Part shown: piece by piece, positions 10,086 to 18,617 of the stretch
Position numbering within the stretch: position 1 is the first letter of the stretch
How the letters are laid out: each line of letters begins with the position of its first letter
Assembly: GCF_014656395.1 (NCBI RefSeq)
Contig: NZ_BNCI01000002.1
Location: 1,302,001 to 1,366,000 of the forward strand
Length of the DNA: 64,000 nucleotides
Direction of reading: 5' to 3'
Source of the DNA: Kordiimonas sediminis
GTDB taxonomy: Bacteria > Pseudomonadota > Alphaproteobacteria > Sphingomonadales > Kordiimonadaceae
The notes under the pieces: generated by a model
Told to the model about the DNA's origin: nothing
Seen by the model: only the letters and a program-made list of their open reading frames with translations
The model's database searches: none
Translations under genes and position numbers: made by a program

Positions 10086-11693
10086 TTATGACTCTGTGGC
10101 ATCTTTGGGGCCTGTCAGATGCAGTGCCAGTAGCATTATGCCTGCAATAACATATCCTGCAGCTAATCTAAATGGCAAGATTTCCACGCCACCTAAATCA
10201 GGCATATTCCAAGGTAAATACATACCAGAATCCGGCGAGACGGAGTGGATAACCCCGAACAGTGTCAAAATAGCGGCAGAAAAGGCCGTCACGCCCGCCC
10301 GGACTAAACGCCTGTCAATAATCCATACCATAAAGGCACCCCAGACAAGGCTGACAAGCACATAGCCATTCGCCATAGCACCCAATAATGCGTAATTCGC
10401 CAGCCAATCGCTACTGAGCGTGGATGTAACACTTGCTTCCAGCTTGCTGTATAGCTCGGTTACTTTGGAGTATGCATAATTCAGAATACCCGGCGCCACA
10501 GCAAACAAGAAGGCCGGGGCATGCCGCACATCACTGCCAGTGAACGCAAGGCGCACAATATCGCTGGCAACAACAACCAATATTGGTTTCAACACGGCTG
10601 TTGGGATCATCAGAGACGCGAAGGCAATCACACCAAGGAAACCACCCACCGTGATAATACCAGCAGCACCCAGCGCATAGTTGGTCTGTGCGCCCATACG
10701 TTTGTAGGTTGGATGACCAAAATACGGCGTGGTCTGCACTACACCACCACACACAGCCGAGATAACCGTTGTCAGGCTATCAAGGCGCACAACAAGTGCA
10801 GGGTCATACTCATCACCGACAATTTTAGCGCCAGCAACTACGTTTACGCTGCTTGCAGCAATTAAAAGCGCAAAGGGAATAACAATCCCGAGATAATTGG
10901 TAGACTCGCCAAGGAGAACACCAAACCCAGCTAGCGTAAAGGTTGGCAGAGCAGGCACCAGATCAGGCGTTTCTGTCACCACATATCCGTTACCAACACC
11001 GGCAAACGCAAGAACATAATAGAGCACAGTTCCGGCCAAAATAGCCAATACCGCGCCCGGCAGGTTAAACGGCAAACGGTGTCCGGAGATAAGCGCAAAG
11101 GCCATAACAATAAGAGAGACAATCCCTACCTCTGGCAGGACCAAAACACCCAGAAGCGCTTCGGCGCCAAGCCAGACAATCGCAATACCCGCCATTGACC
11201 CAATCAGAGCTGTTTGCGGCAATTCCTGCTGCATAGCCCGGCCAAAGAAAGAAAAAATACCCTTGAAAATCGCCATCCAGAGAGCACAGGCCATCCCCAG
11301 ATGCCATGCCTTTTCAGCAGCAGCGATTTCACCAAGCGTCTCCAGGTTCGCGAGATAGACAGGGCCCAGAATAAAGAACACCATGCCAAAAATAGTCGGT
11401 AAATCCAGCCCCATGGGAATACTGGTAATAGATGTATTGCCTGTCCGTGCTGCGGACCGCTTGGCAACCCAGACCATGATAAGATTACCAAACAAGATAC
11501 CAACGATTGCACCGGGAATAATCTTACCAAACATCACTTCAGAAGGAAAACCAAAGGCCCCGATCATGATGCCGGAAAGCACGAATAGATTGACTACACA
11601 ATCCAGAAAAAACGCAAACCCTGCGTTAACATCCGCCATCAATTGCGACGATGGCTTTACACCACCGCCGAGTACAGTCTCGGAATTCGACAT
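10086..11693 (-). CDS. NCS2-like nucleobase permease
   Basis: A 535-residue inner-membrane protein with about 12-14 hydrophobic helices. Its layout and stretches such as TSIPMGLDLPTIFG and GGVVQTTPYFGHPTYKRMGA (a Q-T-T-P variant of the substrate loop) fit the xanthine/uracil/vitamin C permease fold (NCS2, UraA-like), though it is a divergent member. It leads the deoC-ALDH-oxidoreductase operon, so a nucleobase or nucleoside is a likely cargo. I chose ATG at 11693 because AGGGGACC precedes it; a GTG at 11711 would add six residues. Substrate not determined. Confidence 0.7.
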   Translation of the reverse strand: MSNSETVLGGGVKPSSQLMADVNAGFAFFLDCVVNLFVLSGIMIGAFGFPSEVMFGKIIPGAIVGILFGNLIMVWVAKRSAARTGNTSITSIPMGLDLPTIFGMVFFILGPVYLANLETLGEIAAAEKAWHLGMACALWMAIFKGIFSFFGRAMQQELPQTALIGSMAGIAIVWLGAEALLGVLVLPEVGIVSLIVMAFALISGHRLPFNLPGAVLAILAGTVLYYVLAFAGVGNGYVVTETPDLVPALPTFTLAGFGVLLGESTNYLGIVIPFALLIAASSVNVVAGAKIVGDEYDPALVVRLDSLTTVISAVCGGVVQTTPYFGHPTYKRMGAQTNYALGAAGIITVGGFLGVIAFASLMIPTAVLKPILVVVASDIVRLAFTGSDVRHAPAFLFAVAPGILNYAYSKVTELYSKLEASVTSTLSSDWLANYALLGAMANGYVLVSLVWGAFMVWIIDRRLVRAGVTAFSAAILTLFGVIHSVSPDSGMYLPWNMPDLGGVEILPFRLAAGYVIAGIMLLALHLTGPKDATES

Positions 11694-11772
11694 ATAGGTC
11701 CCCTGGTCCACTTTGAGATCTTGTATTCAGATTCGCTGACAGTAGCACCATGTTATTTATCTGACCAGTAGC

Positions 11773-12594
11773 TTATGACGCCCTCTGAATATCCTTGGTA
11801 GCGCGCTTGTAAAAAAGCTTTTGCCACAGTTTCGGGAACCAGCGCGACATGCGGTCAAGCGCACGCGCATCAGGCCCAATCAGGATTTTATACTCGCCCT
11901 TTCGAACGCCATTCATAATCGTCTCGGCCGCCTTCGCTGGCGTTGTAATTGCCTGCGGTTTGAAATTTTCCTGAACATCATCTGTGCTGACCTTGCCAGA
12001 CAGATTTTGTTTTTGTCTGCCATTGACGACAATATTGGTATCAATGCCGCCGGGATGCACAGAATGCACCTGTACACCGGTACCAATCAATTCATAATAC
12101 AGACTTTCATTAAATCCCTTCACTGCATGTTTGGCCGCACAGTAGGCAGACTGTGACGGCACGCCAACCAGCCCAAAAACACTGGAAATATTAACAATAT
12201 GCCCCGTTTTCCGTGCCAGCATATCATCCAGAAATGCTTTGGTACCGTGGACCACACCCCAAAAATTAATATCCATCAGCCAGTGATAATCTTCATAACT
12301 TCCAGTATGGACCATGTCGCTGAGAGACACGCCCGCATTATTAAACACAATATCAATATCGCCGATTGTCTCCACGGCACGTTTCGCATGATCCTCAAAG
12401 GCGGCCCGGTCAGAAACATCAAGGACGCCGATCTGAACATTCACCTGTCGGTCCTGTAAGTCTTTTTGCACATCTTTCAAACCTGCTTCATTCACATCCG
12501 TCAGATAGAGCGCAACACCGCTATTCGCCAAATTTTCTGCTAATGCGCGCCCTATTCCCGAGGCCGCACCTGTAATAAATGCTGTCTTGATCAT
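11773..12594 (-). CDS. Short-chain dehydrogenase/reductase
   Basis: A 273-residue classical SDR. It has the NAD(P)-binding TGAASGIGRA, the D at the end of the second strand in LTDVNE, NNAGVSLSD, the catalytic Ser in NISSVFGLVG and the YxxxK pair in YCAAKHA. The C-terminus is rich in basic and aromatic residues, as in SDRs that act on lipids or sterols near membranes. Start at ATG 12594 is supported by GGGGGA about 11 bases upstream. It is 95 bp downstream of the HSL-type esterase on the same strand, so the two may act on one lipidic substrate (inference). Confidence 0.85.
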   Translation of the reverse strand: MIKTAFITGAASGIGRALAENLANSGVALYLTDVNEAGLKDVQKDLQDRQVNVQIGVLDVSDRAAFEDHAKRAVETIGDIDIVFNNAGVSLSDMVHTGSYEDYHWLMDINFWGVVHGTKAFLDDMLARKTGHIVNISSVFGLVGVPSQSAYCAAKHAVKGFNESLYYELIGTGVQVHSVHPGGIDTNIVVNGRQKQNLSGKVSTDDVQENFKPQAITTPAKAAETIMNGVRKGEYKILIGPDARALDRMSRWFPKLWQKLFYKRATKDIQRAS

Positions 12595-12689
12595 TGTCCG
12601 TATTGTCCCCCTTTTTTGCCCATACAGGGCTGATAATCCATTACCCACCGTGACATCCCATATTCAGATATCAGAGCTTGCCAGCACCA

Positions 12690-13619
12690 CTATGCCCAGT
12701 GTGTCCGGTAAAAAGCACCAATGCCTTTGATTGCTTTCCTGCCTTCCGGGATGATGTTCGAAGCCATCTGCCAGACATGGTGCATATTTTTCCATATCTG
12801 CAGTTCATGAGCCACCCCCGCAGATTTCAATTGATCAGCCAGACGCGTACTATCACTGAGCAGTATTTCAGTTGATCCGACCTGCATCAACACAGGTGAC
12901 ATGCCCTTTTGATCCGCAAACAAAGGGCTGCAGCGCGGATCATTCCGTTCCATGGTTCGGCCGTGATATGCATCCCCTCCGATACCCAGGCCACGTGGAT
13001 CAAGCATCACCTCCTTGTCCGCATTAAAAACAGCACTTTCGCCGCTGCCAGACATGTCCAGCCACGGCGACAACAGTGCAATTGAAGCGGGCATATCAGC
13101 ACCTTTATCTTTGACTGCATGCGCTAAAGCATACGCCAGATTCCCACCTGCGCTGTCGCCACCCAGCGCAACATGCTGACTACCACCCACCTGATCGCAG
13201 ACATAAGCATAGGCTGCCAATGCCTCATTCACCTGCACAGGATACTTGCTTTCCGGCGCCAAGGAATAATCCAACAGGAAAACCCGCGCATTGGCGGCAA
13301 TGGATAATCTCCATGCCAGATACCGGTAGACTTTTGGGCTACCCCAGACATAACCACCGCCATGACAATAAAAAACGACCTTGGACCGATCTACCCCTGG
13401 CTCATGTACCCATTCTCCCCGGATACCATTTTCATCCACCGAAATGATTTCAGTCTTCTCCGGTGGCTGCGGCATCAACGCCTCACCGGCCGTTAGTGTG
13501 TCCCGAAACTGCAGTACCAGTTCATCAGGATTTACATCATCCGGTATTGGACCTTTATCAGCTCCTGACCTGAAAGCTTTCTTGATTTTTTGCCGCACTA
13601 GCCACGCACGAATTGACAT
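12690..13619 (-). CDS. Alpha/beta hydrolase, hormone-sensitive-lipase family
   Basis: A 309-residue esterase. The oxyanion-hole motif HGGGYVWGS and the nucleophile elbow GGDSAGGN are those of the bacterial HSL family (family IV). The catalytic His is probably in NMHHVWQM near the C-terminus. No signal peptide is present, so it is cytoplasmic and would hydrolyse short or bulky acyl esters. Start is well set by GGGGGAG five bases upstream. It is divergent from the alkylsulfatase, with a palindromic operator candidate between them at 13665. Confidence 0.87.
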   Translation of the reverse strand: MSIRAWLVRQKIKKAFRSGADKGPIPDDVNPDELVLQFRDTLTAGEALMPQPPEKTEIISVDENGIRGEWVHEPGVDRSKVVFYCHGGGYVWGSPKVYRYLAWRLSIAANARVFLLDYSLAPESKYPVQVNEALAAYAYVCDQVGGSQHVALGGDSAGGNLAYALAHAVKDKGADMPASIALLSPWLDMSGSGESAVFNADKEVMLDPRGLGIGGDAYHGRTMERNDPRCSPLFADQKGMSPVLMQVGSTEILLSDSTRLADQLKSAGVAHELQIWKNMHHVWQMASNIIPEGRKAIKGIGAFYRTHWA

Positions 13620-13664
13620 ACACTCCCCCTATTTTGCCCTATTTTGTCTGAAACTCCATTTTCC

Positions 13665-13678
13665 GTACTGATCAGTAC
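13665..13678. promoter_or_regulatory. Palindromic operator candidate GTACTGATCAGTAC
   Basis: A perfect 14-bp palindrome in the 166 bp between the divergent esterase and alkylsulfatase genes, about 46 bp from the esterase start. Its symmetry and position suit a dimeric regulator such as a TetR-family protein. It differs from the TAATG motif at 13745, so a second regulator or a second mode may be involved. Confidence 0.45.
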
Positions 13679-13744
13679 AGAAATTCGACAATTCAGATAT
13701 AAACGCAGCCAGTCCTGCTTGACAAGGCCTGCTGTAAATGACTG

Positions 13745-13762
13745 TAATGTATTCCATTAATG
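13745..13762. promoter_or_regulatory. TetR-regulon motif, copy 1 (alkylsulfatase)
   Basis: TAATGTATTCCATTAATG, 24 bp before the chosen ATG of the alkylsulfatase. It matches 16 of 18 bases of a site between the divergent tetR and parvulin genes (17820) and is close to a third site before the DUF2855 gene (18575). The core is an inverted repeat TAATG-N5-CATTA. Its position would block initiation. Confidence 0.5.
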
Positions 13763-13785
13763 TAAATTACAAATCGGAAACTCTC

Positions 13786-15582
13786 ATGTCACGACATGCA
13801 CTTTGCCGCGGACTATCCGCACTGTCCATTACCAGTATGGTTATGCTTGCTGCCTGTTCTGAACAACCTATGGAACCAGATTTCTCAGATGAATTCAGCA
13901 TCCCACCCTATCTGCTCGAGCACTGGAAATTATCTGAAGAAAAGGTCACAAAAGTAAGCGGTGCACCCGTCTGGCAATTTGCCAATGTCAATGGGGGAAT
14001 TCCCAACGTGTCTATAATCGAGGGGGAGACTGGCCTGATTGTCGTTGATACCAATATCAGTATTGAAGATGGCCGACGCGCGCTTGAACTTATCCGCGAA
14101 CAAACAAGTAAACCTGTGTTGGCCGTGATTTACACACATCATCATATTGACCATGTTGGCGGTGCCAGCAACTTTGTTTCCATTGAAGACGCAGCGAATG
14201 GGTCAGTTCCGGTTATAGCAGGGAAAAGCTTTCTGCGGGAAATGCAGGACGAAAACGGTGTTACGGCGCAAATTATGGGCATTCGTGCCTTATATATGTA
14301 CGGCAATCTTCTAGACCCAGAAACTGACGGCAGAGACTTTCAGGTCGGTATCGGCGGCAAAGTGCGCCCCGGTAAAAATGGCTATGTTGAACCCAACACT
14401 TTTGTAGACGGCAAACTGGAAATGACCATTGACGGTATTGATGTGATCCTGTTTGAAACCGGTGGCGAAGCGGCGTCCCATATCGCTGTCTATCTGCCTA
14501 AATATCGGGCTATTTTATCAGGCGACGAAATTCAGGGACCCACATTTCCAAACCTGCACAGTCTGCGCGGCACCAAACCACGCGATGCTGAAAAATGGGT
14601 CACGGCGATTGACCGGATGCGCGATTACAGCCCTGAATATTTAATTCCCAGCCACGGGCCGGTTGTCGAAGGCGCTACAGAGATTGAAACCATTTTACGC
14701 ACATACCGTGATGCTATTCAGTGGACGCATGACCAGTCCGTTCGTCTGATGAATGCCGGCTACACAGGCGAAGAAATCGCCAATATACTGACCGAAGTGC
14801 CGGAGCATCTATCCATCACCCCTTGGACACGCGAGGTATACGGCACAGTCAGACACAGCGTTCGCAGCTACTTCACCCATTATATCAGTTGGTGGGACGG
14901 TGACCCGACAACCCTCGCCCCGACACCACCCCCACTGAAGGCCGAGCGAACAATTGCATTGATGGGCGGGCGGACCAAAGTCCAATCTGAGGCACAAAAG
15001 GTTCTTGAGGCAGGTGACCCTCAGTGGGCGGCCGAATTGGCCACCCTCCTGATTGTCACAGATAACACTGATCAGTCGGCCAAAAATATCAAGGCACGGG
15101 CCCTGCGACAGCTTGGATATAAAACTCTAAATACAAATTGGCGCGGGTTTTATCTGACCGGGGCACGTGAACTTGAAGGACTGATCGATAGCGAAGCCAT
15201 TCAGGCAAGGTTCCGCAAAAATCTGTCTACCGAAGCCATCGCGACCGACCGCCTGCTATCACTGATGCGCTATAGGTTGGTGCCGGAAAAAGCAGAGTTG
15301 AAACATATCAAAGTCGGCTTCCGCTTTCCTGATACCAATGAAGCCTACACACTGGAGCTGCGAAATCAAATTCTGATTATCCACCCAGGCGTGGAAGACG
15401 ATGTGGATAGCAGCTTAACACTGGACCGTGCGCTCTATGACCGGATGGTACGACAGGAAATCAGTTTGGCTGAGGAATTGCTGTCCGGCAGCATTACAAT
15501 AACAGGCAGCAAATTAGCCGTACTGGACTTTTTCAGCAGTTTTGATCTGGAAATCCACCCAATAAACCTAGTAGTAAGATAG
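13786..15582 (+). CDS. Alkyl/aryl-sulfatase, MBL-fold lipoprotein
   Basis: A 598-residue SdsA1/BDS1-type alkylsulfatase. Start at ATG 13786 yields an N-terminal lipoprotein signal ending MVMLAAC, so the mature protein is lipid-anchored and exported. The zinc site THHHIDHVGG (MBL motif), SGDEIQGPTFPN and PSHGPVV follow; SWWDGDPTTL and LMGG mark the dimerisation domain; the last 120 residues are the SCP2-like lipid-binding domain. Such enzymes release sulfate from primary alkyl sulfates such as SDS. A start at 13738 would bury the signal and the operator motif. Neighbours suggest regulation by the TetR gene at 17888. Confidence 0.9.
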   Translation: MSRHALCRGLSALSITSMVMLAACSEQPMEPDFSDEFSIPPYLLEHWKLSEEKVTKVSGAPVWQFANVNGGIPNVSIIEGETGLIVVDTNISIEDGRRALELIREQTSKPVLAVIYTHHHIDHVGGASNFVSIEDAANGSVPVIAGKSFLREMQDENGVTAQIMGIRALYMYGNLLDPETDGRDFQVGIGGKVRPGKNGYVEPNTFVDGKLEMTIDGIDVILFETGGEAASHIAVYLPKYRAILSGDEIQGPTFPNLHSLRGTKPRDAEKWVTAIDRMRDYSPEYLIPSHGPVVEGATEIETILRTYRDAIQWTHDQSVRLMNAGYTGEEIANILTEVPEHLSITPWTREVYGTVRHSVRSYFTHYISWWDGDPTTLAPTPPPLKAERTIALMGGRTKVQSEAQKVLEAGDPQWAAELATLLIVTDNTDQSAKNIKARALRQLGYKTLNTNWRGFYLTGARELEGLIDSEAIQARFRKNLSTEAIATDRLLSLMRYRLVPEKAELKHIKVGFRFPDTNEAYTLELRNQILIIHPGVEDDVDSSLTLDRALYDRMVRQEISLAEELLSGSITITGSKLAVLDFFSSFDLEIHPINLVVR

Positions 15583-15587
15583 GACAA

Positions 15588-15630
15588 GTGAAGGTAATTT
15601 AAACATATAAAACAATAAATTACCTTACAC
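15588..15630. terminator. AT-rich hairpin between convergent genes
   Basis: Arms AAGGTAATTT and AAATTACCTT (10 bp perfect, extended to 13 bp with one bulged A) flank a 16-base A-rich loop. It lies between the stops of the alkylsulfatase and the HupE gene. It lacks a GC-rich stem, so it may be a weak two-way terminator. Confidence 0.4.
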
Positions 15631-15633
15631 TAT

Positions 15634-16827
15634 TCATGTAATATACACGCGCTGCGCAAACCAGAACAGTCCAACACCTACAAGGGCAGCGCATGTTAAT
15701 CCTTCGATCAAACGTGGTCGCCATAACGGCACCGACAACAAGAGTTTGCCAACTACCGCAGCTCCAATGATGAAGATAAGCTGCCCAATCTCGACACCCA
15801 CATTAAAGGAAAACAGTGCCAGCAGCCTGTCTTCTTCAGGTAGCCCAATGTCAGACAACACACCCACAAACCCAAACCCGTGGATCAGTCCAAACCCAAG
15901 TGTCAGCACAGGCAGGATTTTATACCCATCTTTTTCCGTGCGGAAGGCAAAACTCCACAGGGCAAAACTAACCAAAAACAAACCAGCCCATACGGTATAA
16001 GGCAGCATAGACTGAAGCAATAAATCAGCTGCAAACAGGAAACAAAATGCTAGTACCAGCCCCAGCAACACACGCGCCTGATCCCTGCTTTCCCGCAGGC
16101 CGTATTCAGTGGCCGTCAGTGCGATGGTAAAGGCGATCAGTGGTTCTACAATTGACGGATCGGACGATATCCAGCCAGTAGATCCCAGTGCGAGTGTCAG
16201 ACTGTGCCCTACCGTGAAACCGGTAACGCACCAAAACACCGGCCCCAGCCCCCGAACCACAAGTAAAAGCGCCAACAAAAAGGCCAAATGATCATACCCT
16301 TCAAGGATATGCAGTGCCCCAAGTTTCATATAGGTTAACCAGGCTGGATCAGACGATGCTGTGCTCCATTCAAACTCGCTAGCATTACTTGTCAGCAAGA
16401 CCTCGGCCTTCTCGTTATCAAGGTTTTGCTGCCTGACAAGATGAATATGAGAAGGGTACGCATCAATGAGCCCACTAAGCGACGCAGATATTGAGCCACC
16501 ATTGGAACACAGAACGCCAAAAGACAGAATGTAGTCTTCTGCGCTTCCCTGCCCTAAACCCTTAGCGCGGAGCGTACACTGGCCACCCGCATTTTCAACC
16601 TGCCACGCCGACTGCACAAAAGCCTGTATTTTTTTTGAATCCGGTTCTGTCTTTGCTGCAGGAATAAAATTCTCAACATCATCAATGGAGATAAACCATG
16701 CCACATCATAAGCACCGCTATCATCTCCTTTGGAAATCCACTGTGAAGAGGACCGACCAATAGAATGAGCACTTGAGGGAAGTGCAAACAGCGCAACCAT
16801 CAAGAAGGCAACGACACCCCTGATCAT
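15634..16827 (-). CDS. HupE/UreJ family membrane protein
   Basis: A 397-residue protein with a signal peptide (ending PSSAHS), an N-terminal periplasmic domain to about residue 170, and a C-terminal bundle of about six helices. The membrane part has the family signatures HILEGYDHLAFLLALLL, FTVGHSLTLALG, IHGFGFVG and FNVGVEIGQL with their conserved His and Asp residues. HupE/UreJ proteins are linked to nickel or cobalt uptake, but this two-part form occurs away from hydrogenase and urease genes and has no proven role. It overlaps the parvulin gene upstream by 4 bases (ATGA), so they are cotranslated. Confidence 0.82.
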   Translation of the reverse strand: MIRGVVAFLMVALFALPSSAHSIGRSSSQWISKGDDSGAYDVAWFISIDDVENFIPAAKTEPDSKKIQAFVQSAWQVENAGGQCTLRAKGLGQGSAEDYILSFGVLCSNGGSISASLSGLIDAYPSHIHLVRQQNLDNEKAEVLLTSNASEFEWSTASSDPAWLTYMKLGALHILEGYDHLAFLLALLLVVRGLGPVFWCVTGFTVGHSLTLALGSTGWISSDPSIVEPLIAFTIALTATEYGLRESRDQARVLLGLVLAFCFLFAADLLLQSMLPYTVWAGLFLVSFALWSFAFRTEKDGYKILPVLTLGFGLIHGFGFVGVLSDIGLPEEDRLLALFSFNVGVEIGQLIFIIGAAVVGKLLLSVPLWRPRLIEGLTCAALVGVGLFWFAQRVYIT

Positions 16828-17720
16828 GATACCGGCTCTCCCGCCTCATCGGCACTTTGTGTTCGCACGATATCAGCTCTGTCCTGAAGCCACTGAATAT
16901 ATTTCTTTAGTGCGGCTTCTTCTCGCTCACGCTCCAACTCGTGGCGAACAAGGTCGAAAACTTCTTCAAGACTGCGTTCACGTCCCTGTGTAATGTCGGT
17001 GACGTTGATAATCGCATACATCTCGCCTATCTGATACGGGCCGCTTATGCCAGGCTCAGCCAATAATTCCATGATATGCGCCAGATCTTCCCCAACATAT
17101 CTTTTCAAGGATGGAACCGCGATTGGACGATCTGGCACTGGAAATGCTGATTTAGTGGCACTTTCCTGAATTTCTGTGAAATTGGCGCCATTTTCGACCG
17201 CTGCCATGGCCGTGTCACGAGCATCCTCATCGAGAAAGTAAGCAACATCAAAACTAATCGTTGGCGCAAGATTAAAATTAGATTGGTGAAGATCATAGTA
17301 CGCCTGAATTTCTGAGACTGTAACAGCCGATGGTGTCCCCTCCTTAACCTCAGACGTTAAAATCAGATCTGTCAGTGCCTCAATAGCTGCAGCACGGACA
17401 CGATCATCACTGCTGTACAGTCCAAGCTCATCAGCCCTCTGAACCATAAGCTGTTCATTGATCAATTGATCACGCAGACGTTCAAGGTCTGTGTCTGTTA
17501 CAGTTTCGCCAGACGTCGCGGCAAACTCGGTCAGTATCTTATCAAGATCAGCCTGGAAGACAGGTACGCCATTAACCACAGCAACGTGCAGGGCTGGGTC
17601 AAACTGGGCGCCTGTCCTTTCAATTGTGCTCTCTGCATCCATGGTTGTGTGACTACCAAATATCGCCAAACCAATGCCCACCACAGCAGCTGTCATCATT
17701 AAGCCATCAAAATTCTTCAT
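16824..17720 (-). CDS. Peptidyl-prolyl isomerase-like protein (parvulin/SurA type), membrane-anchored
   Basis: A 298-residue protein with an N-terminal hydrophobic anchor (about residues 7-25) and an exported body. A SurA-like N-terminal helical region contains VNGVPVFQADLDKIL and RLRDQLINEQLMVQRA. The PpiC-like part follows (about 160-250, with YQIGEMYAIINVTDI), then a charged helix. The isomerase core is divergent, so it may be a chaperone rather than an active isomerase. It is cotranscribed with the HupE/UreJ protein, which suggests it folds or escorts that protein or its substrate. It is divergent from tetR, with a shared operator candidate at 17820. Confidence 0.75.
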   Translation of the reverse strand: MKNFDGLMMTAAVVGIGLAIFGSHTTMDAESTIERTGAQFDPALHVAVVNGVPVFQADLDKILTEFAATSGETVTDTDLERLRDQLINEQLMVQRADELGLYSSDDRVRAAAIEALTDLILTSEVKEGTPSAVTVSEIQAYYDLHQSNFNLAPTISFDVAYFLDEDARDTAMAAVENGANFTEIQESATKSAFPVPDRPIAVPSLKRYVGEDLAHIMELLAEPGISGPYQIGEMYAIINVTDITQGRERSLEEVFDLVRHELEREREEAALKKYIQWLQDRADIVRTQSADEAGEPVS

Positions 17721-17819
17721 GTATCACATCCATATTCTAGCGTGGGCACAAGGCATTTAGCCCTGTACAGAGTCATTTTTTGCGATTATTTGACTTGAAA
17801 CTCACATGCTTAACCGCTT

Positions 17820-17837
17820 TAATGTTTTCCATTAAGG
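17820..17837. promoter_or_regulatory. TetR-regulon motif, copy 2 (tetR and parvulin genes)
   Basis: TAATGTTTTCCATTAAGG between the divergent parvulin-hupE operon and the TetR gene, about 50 bp before the tetR start. Core inverted repeat TTAATG-N5-CATTAA. It matches copy 1 (13745) at 16 of 18 positions. Placement fits autoregulation and control of the divergent operon. Confidence 0.5.
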
Positions 17838-17887
17838 CAATTGTCGTGCAAAGTTCCGCCGGCAAACCCTAACGAGGTCAAAACTGT

Positions 17888-18520
17888 ATGACAAGAGATG
17901 CTGTTCAAAATAAACGCTCTGAGAGCACGCGAATTTTATTTATGCGCGCGATTGAGAAACTTGCGGCAGAAAAAGGGCTGGCAAATGTCACAACCAAGGA
18001 AATTTTGGATGAGGCAGGCCAGAAAAACCAATCTGCCTTGCAGTATCATTTTGGGAACAAGAATGAATTGTTCAGAGCTGTCATCAAGCGGCGTACTCTC
18101 CAACTGGAAGAATACCGTCTTAACCTGATTAACCAGTGGGGCGACACCTTCACAGATGAAAATGCTATCGATATATTAATTATTCCGCTTGTGGAGCTAT
18201 CGACAAAAACCGTGTCCGGTCATAATTATGTTGCCTTTCTCGCACAGGCAATGACGCAGCCCAAATTTGAAGTAACACAAATGATCGAAAGGTATGACAT
18301 TCCCGGTCTGGGCAAGTCGGTTGATCATTTGAGAAACTCCATTCGCGAAAAGAACCCGGATATATCCGAGGAATTGATCGATTATAAAATCGCATCGATC
18401 TTTGATACCGTTATGCTTTCCGTAAGACGGTTTAGTCAGGCTAAAAAACTTGACCTGAAGAAAAGCCAGGTGATTGACCAGCTTCGGTCGATATGTCTTG
18501 CTATACTGAATAGTAAATAA
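17888..18520 (+). CDS. TetR family transcriptional regulator
   Basis: A 210-residue regulator. The N-terminal helix-turn-helix (about residues 15-62) has LAAEKGLANVTTKEILDEAG and SALQYHFGNKNELF, the recognition-helix pattern of TetR_N. The C-terminal ligand domain is helical and does not reveal the inducer. It is divergent from the parvulin-hupE operon and 97 bp before the DUF2855 gene. A shared motif upstream of these genes and of the alkylsulfatase suggests it represses all of them. GAGG lies about 10 bases before ATG. Confidence 0.9.
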   Translation: MTRDAVQNKRSESTRILFMRAIEKLAAEKGLANVTTKEILDEAGQKNQSALQYHFGNKNELFRAVIKRRTLQLEEYRLNLINQWGDTFTDENAIDILIIPLVELSTKTVSGHNYVAFLAQAMTQPKFEVTQMIERYDIPGLGKSVDHLRNSIREKNPDISEELIDYKIASIFDTVMLSVRRFSQAKKLDLKKSQVIDQLRSICLAILNSK

Positions 18521-18574
18521 CGCCACAGATTTCATTTCTGATTTTGGCTGGACACAAGGTCCCCAACCTGCAAT

Positions 18575-18590
18575 TAATGGTTTCAATTAT
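18575..18590. promoter_or_regulatory. TetR-regulon motif, copy 3 (DUF2855 gene)
   Basis: TAATGGTTTCAATTAT lies about 28 bp before the GTG start of the DUF2855 gene. It matches copy 2 at 13 of 16 positions and keeps the TAATG-N5-ATTA frame. It is the weakest of the three copies. Confidence 0.4.
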
Positions 18591-18617
18591 TTTGAAACTG
18601 CTAAACGGGGACCCTTT

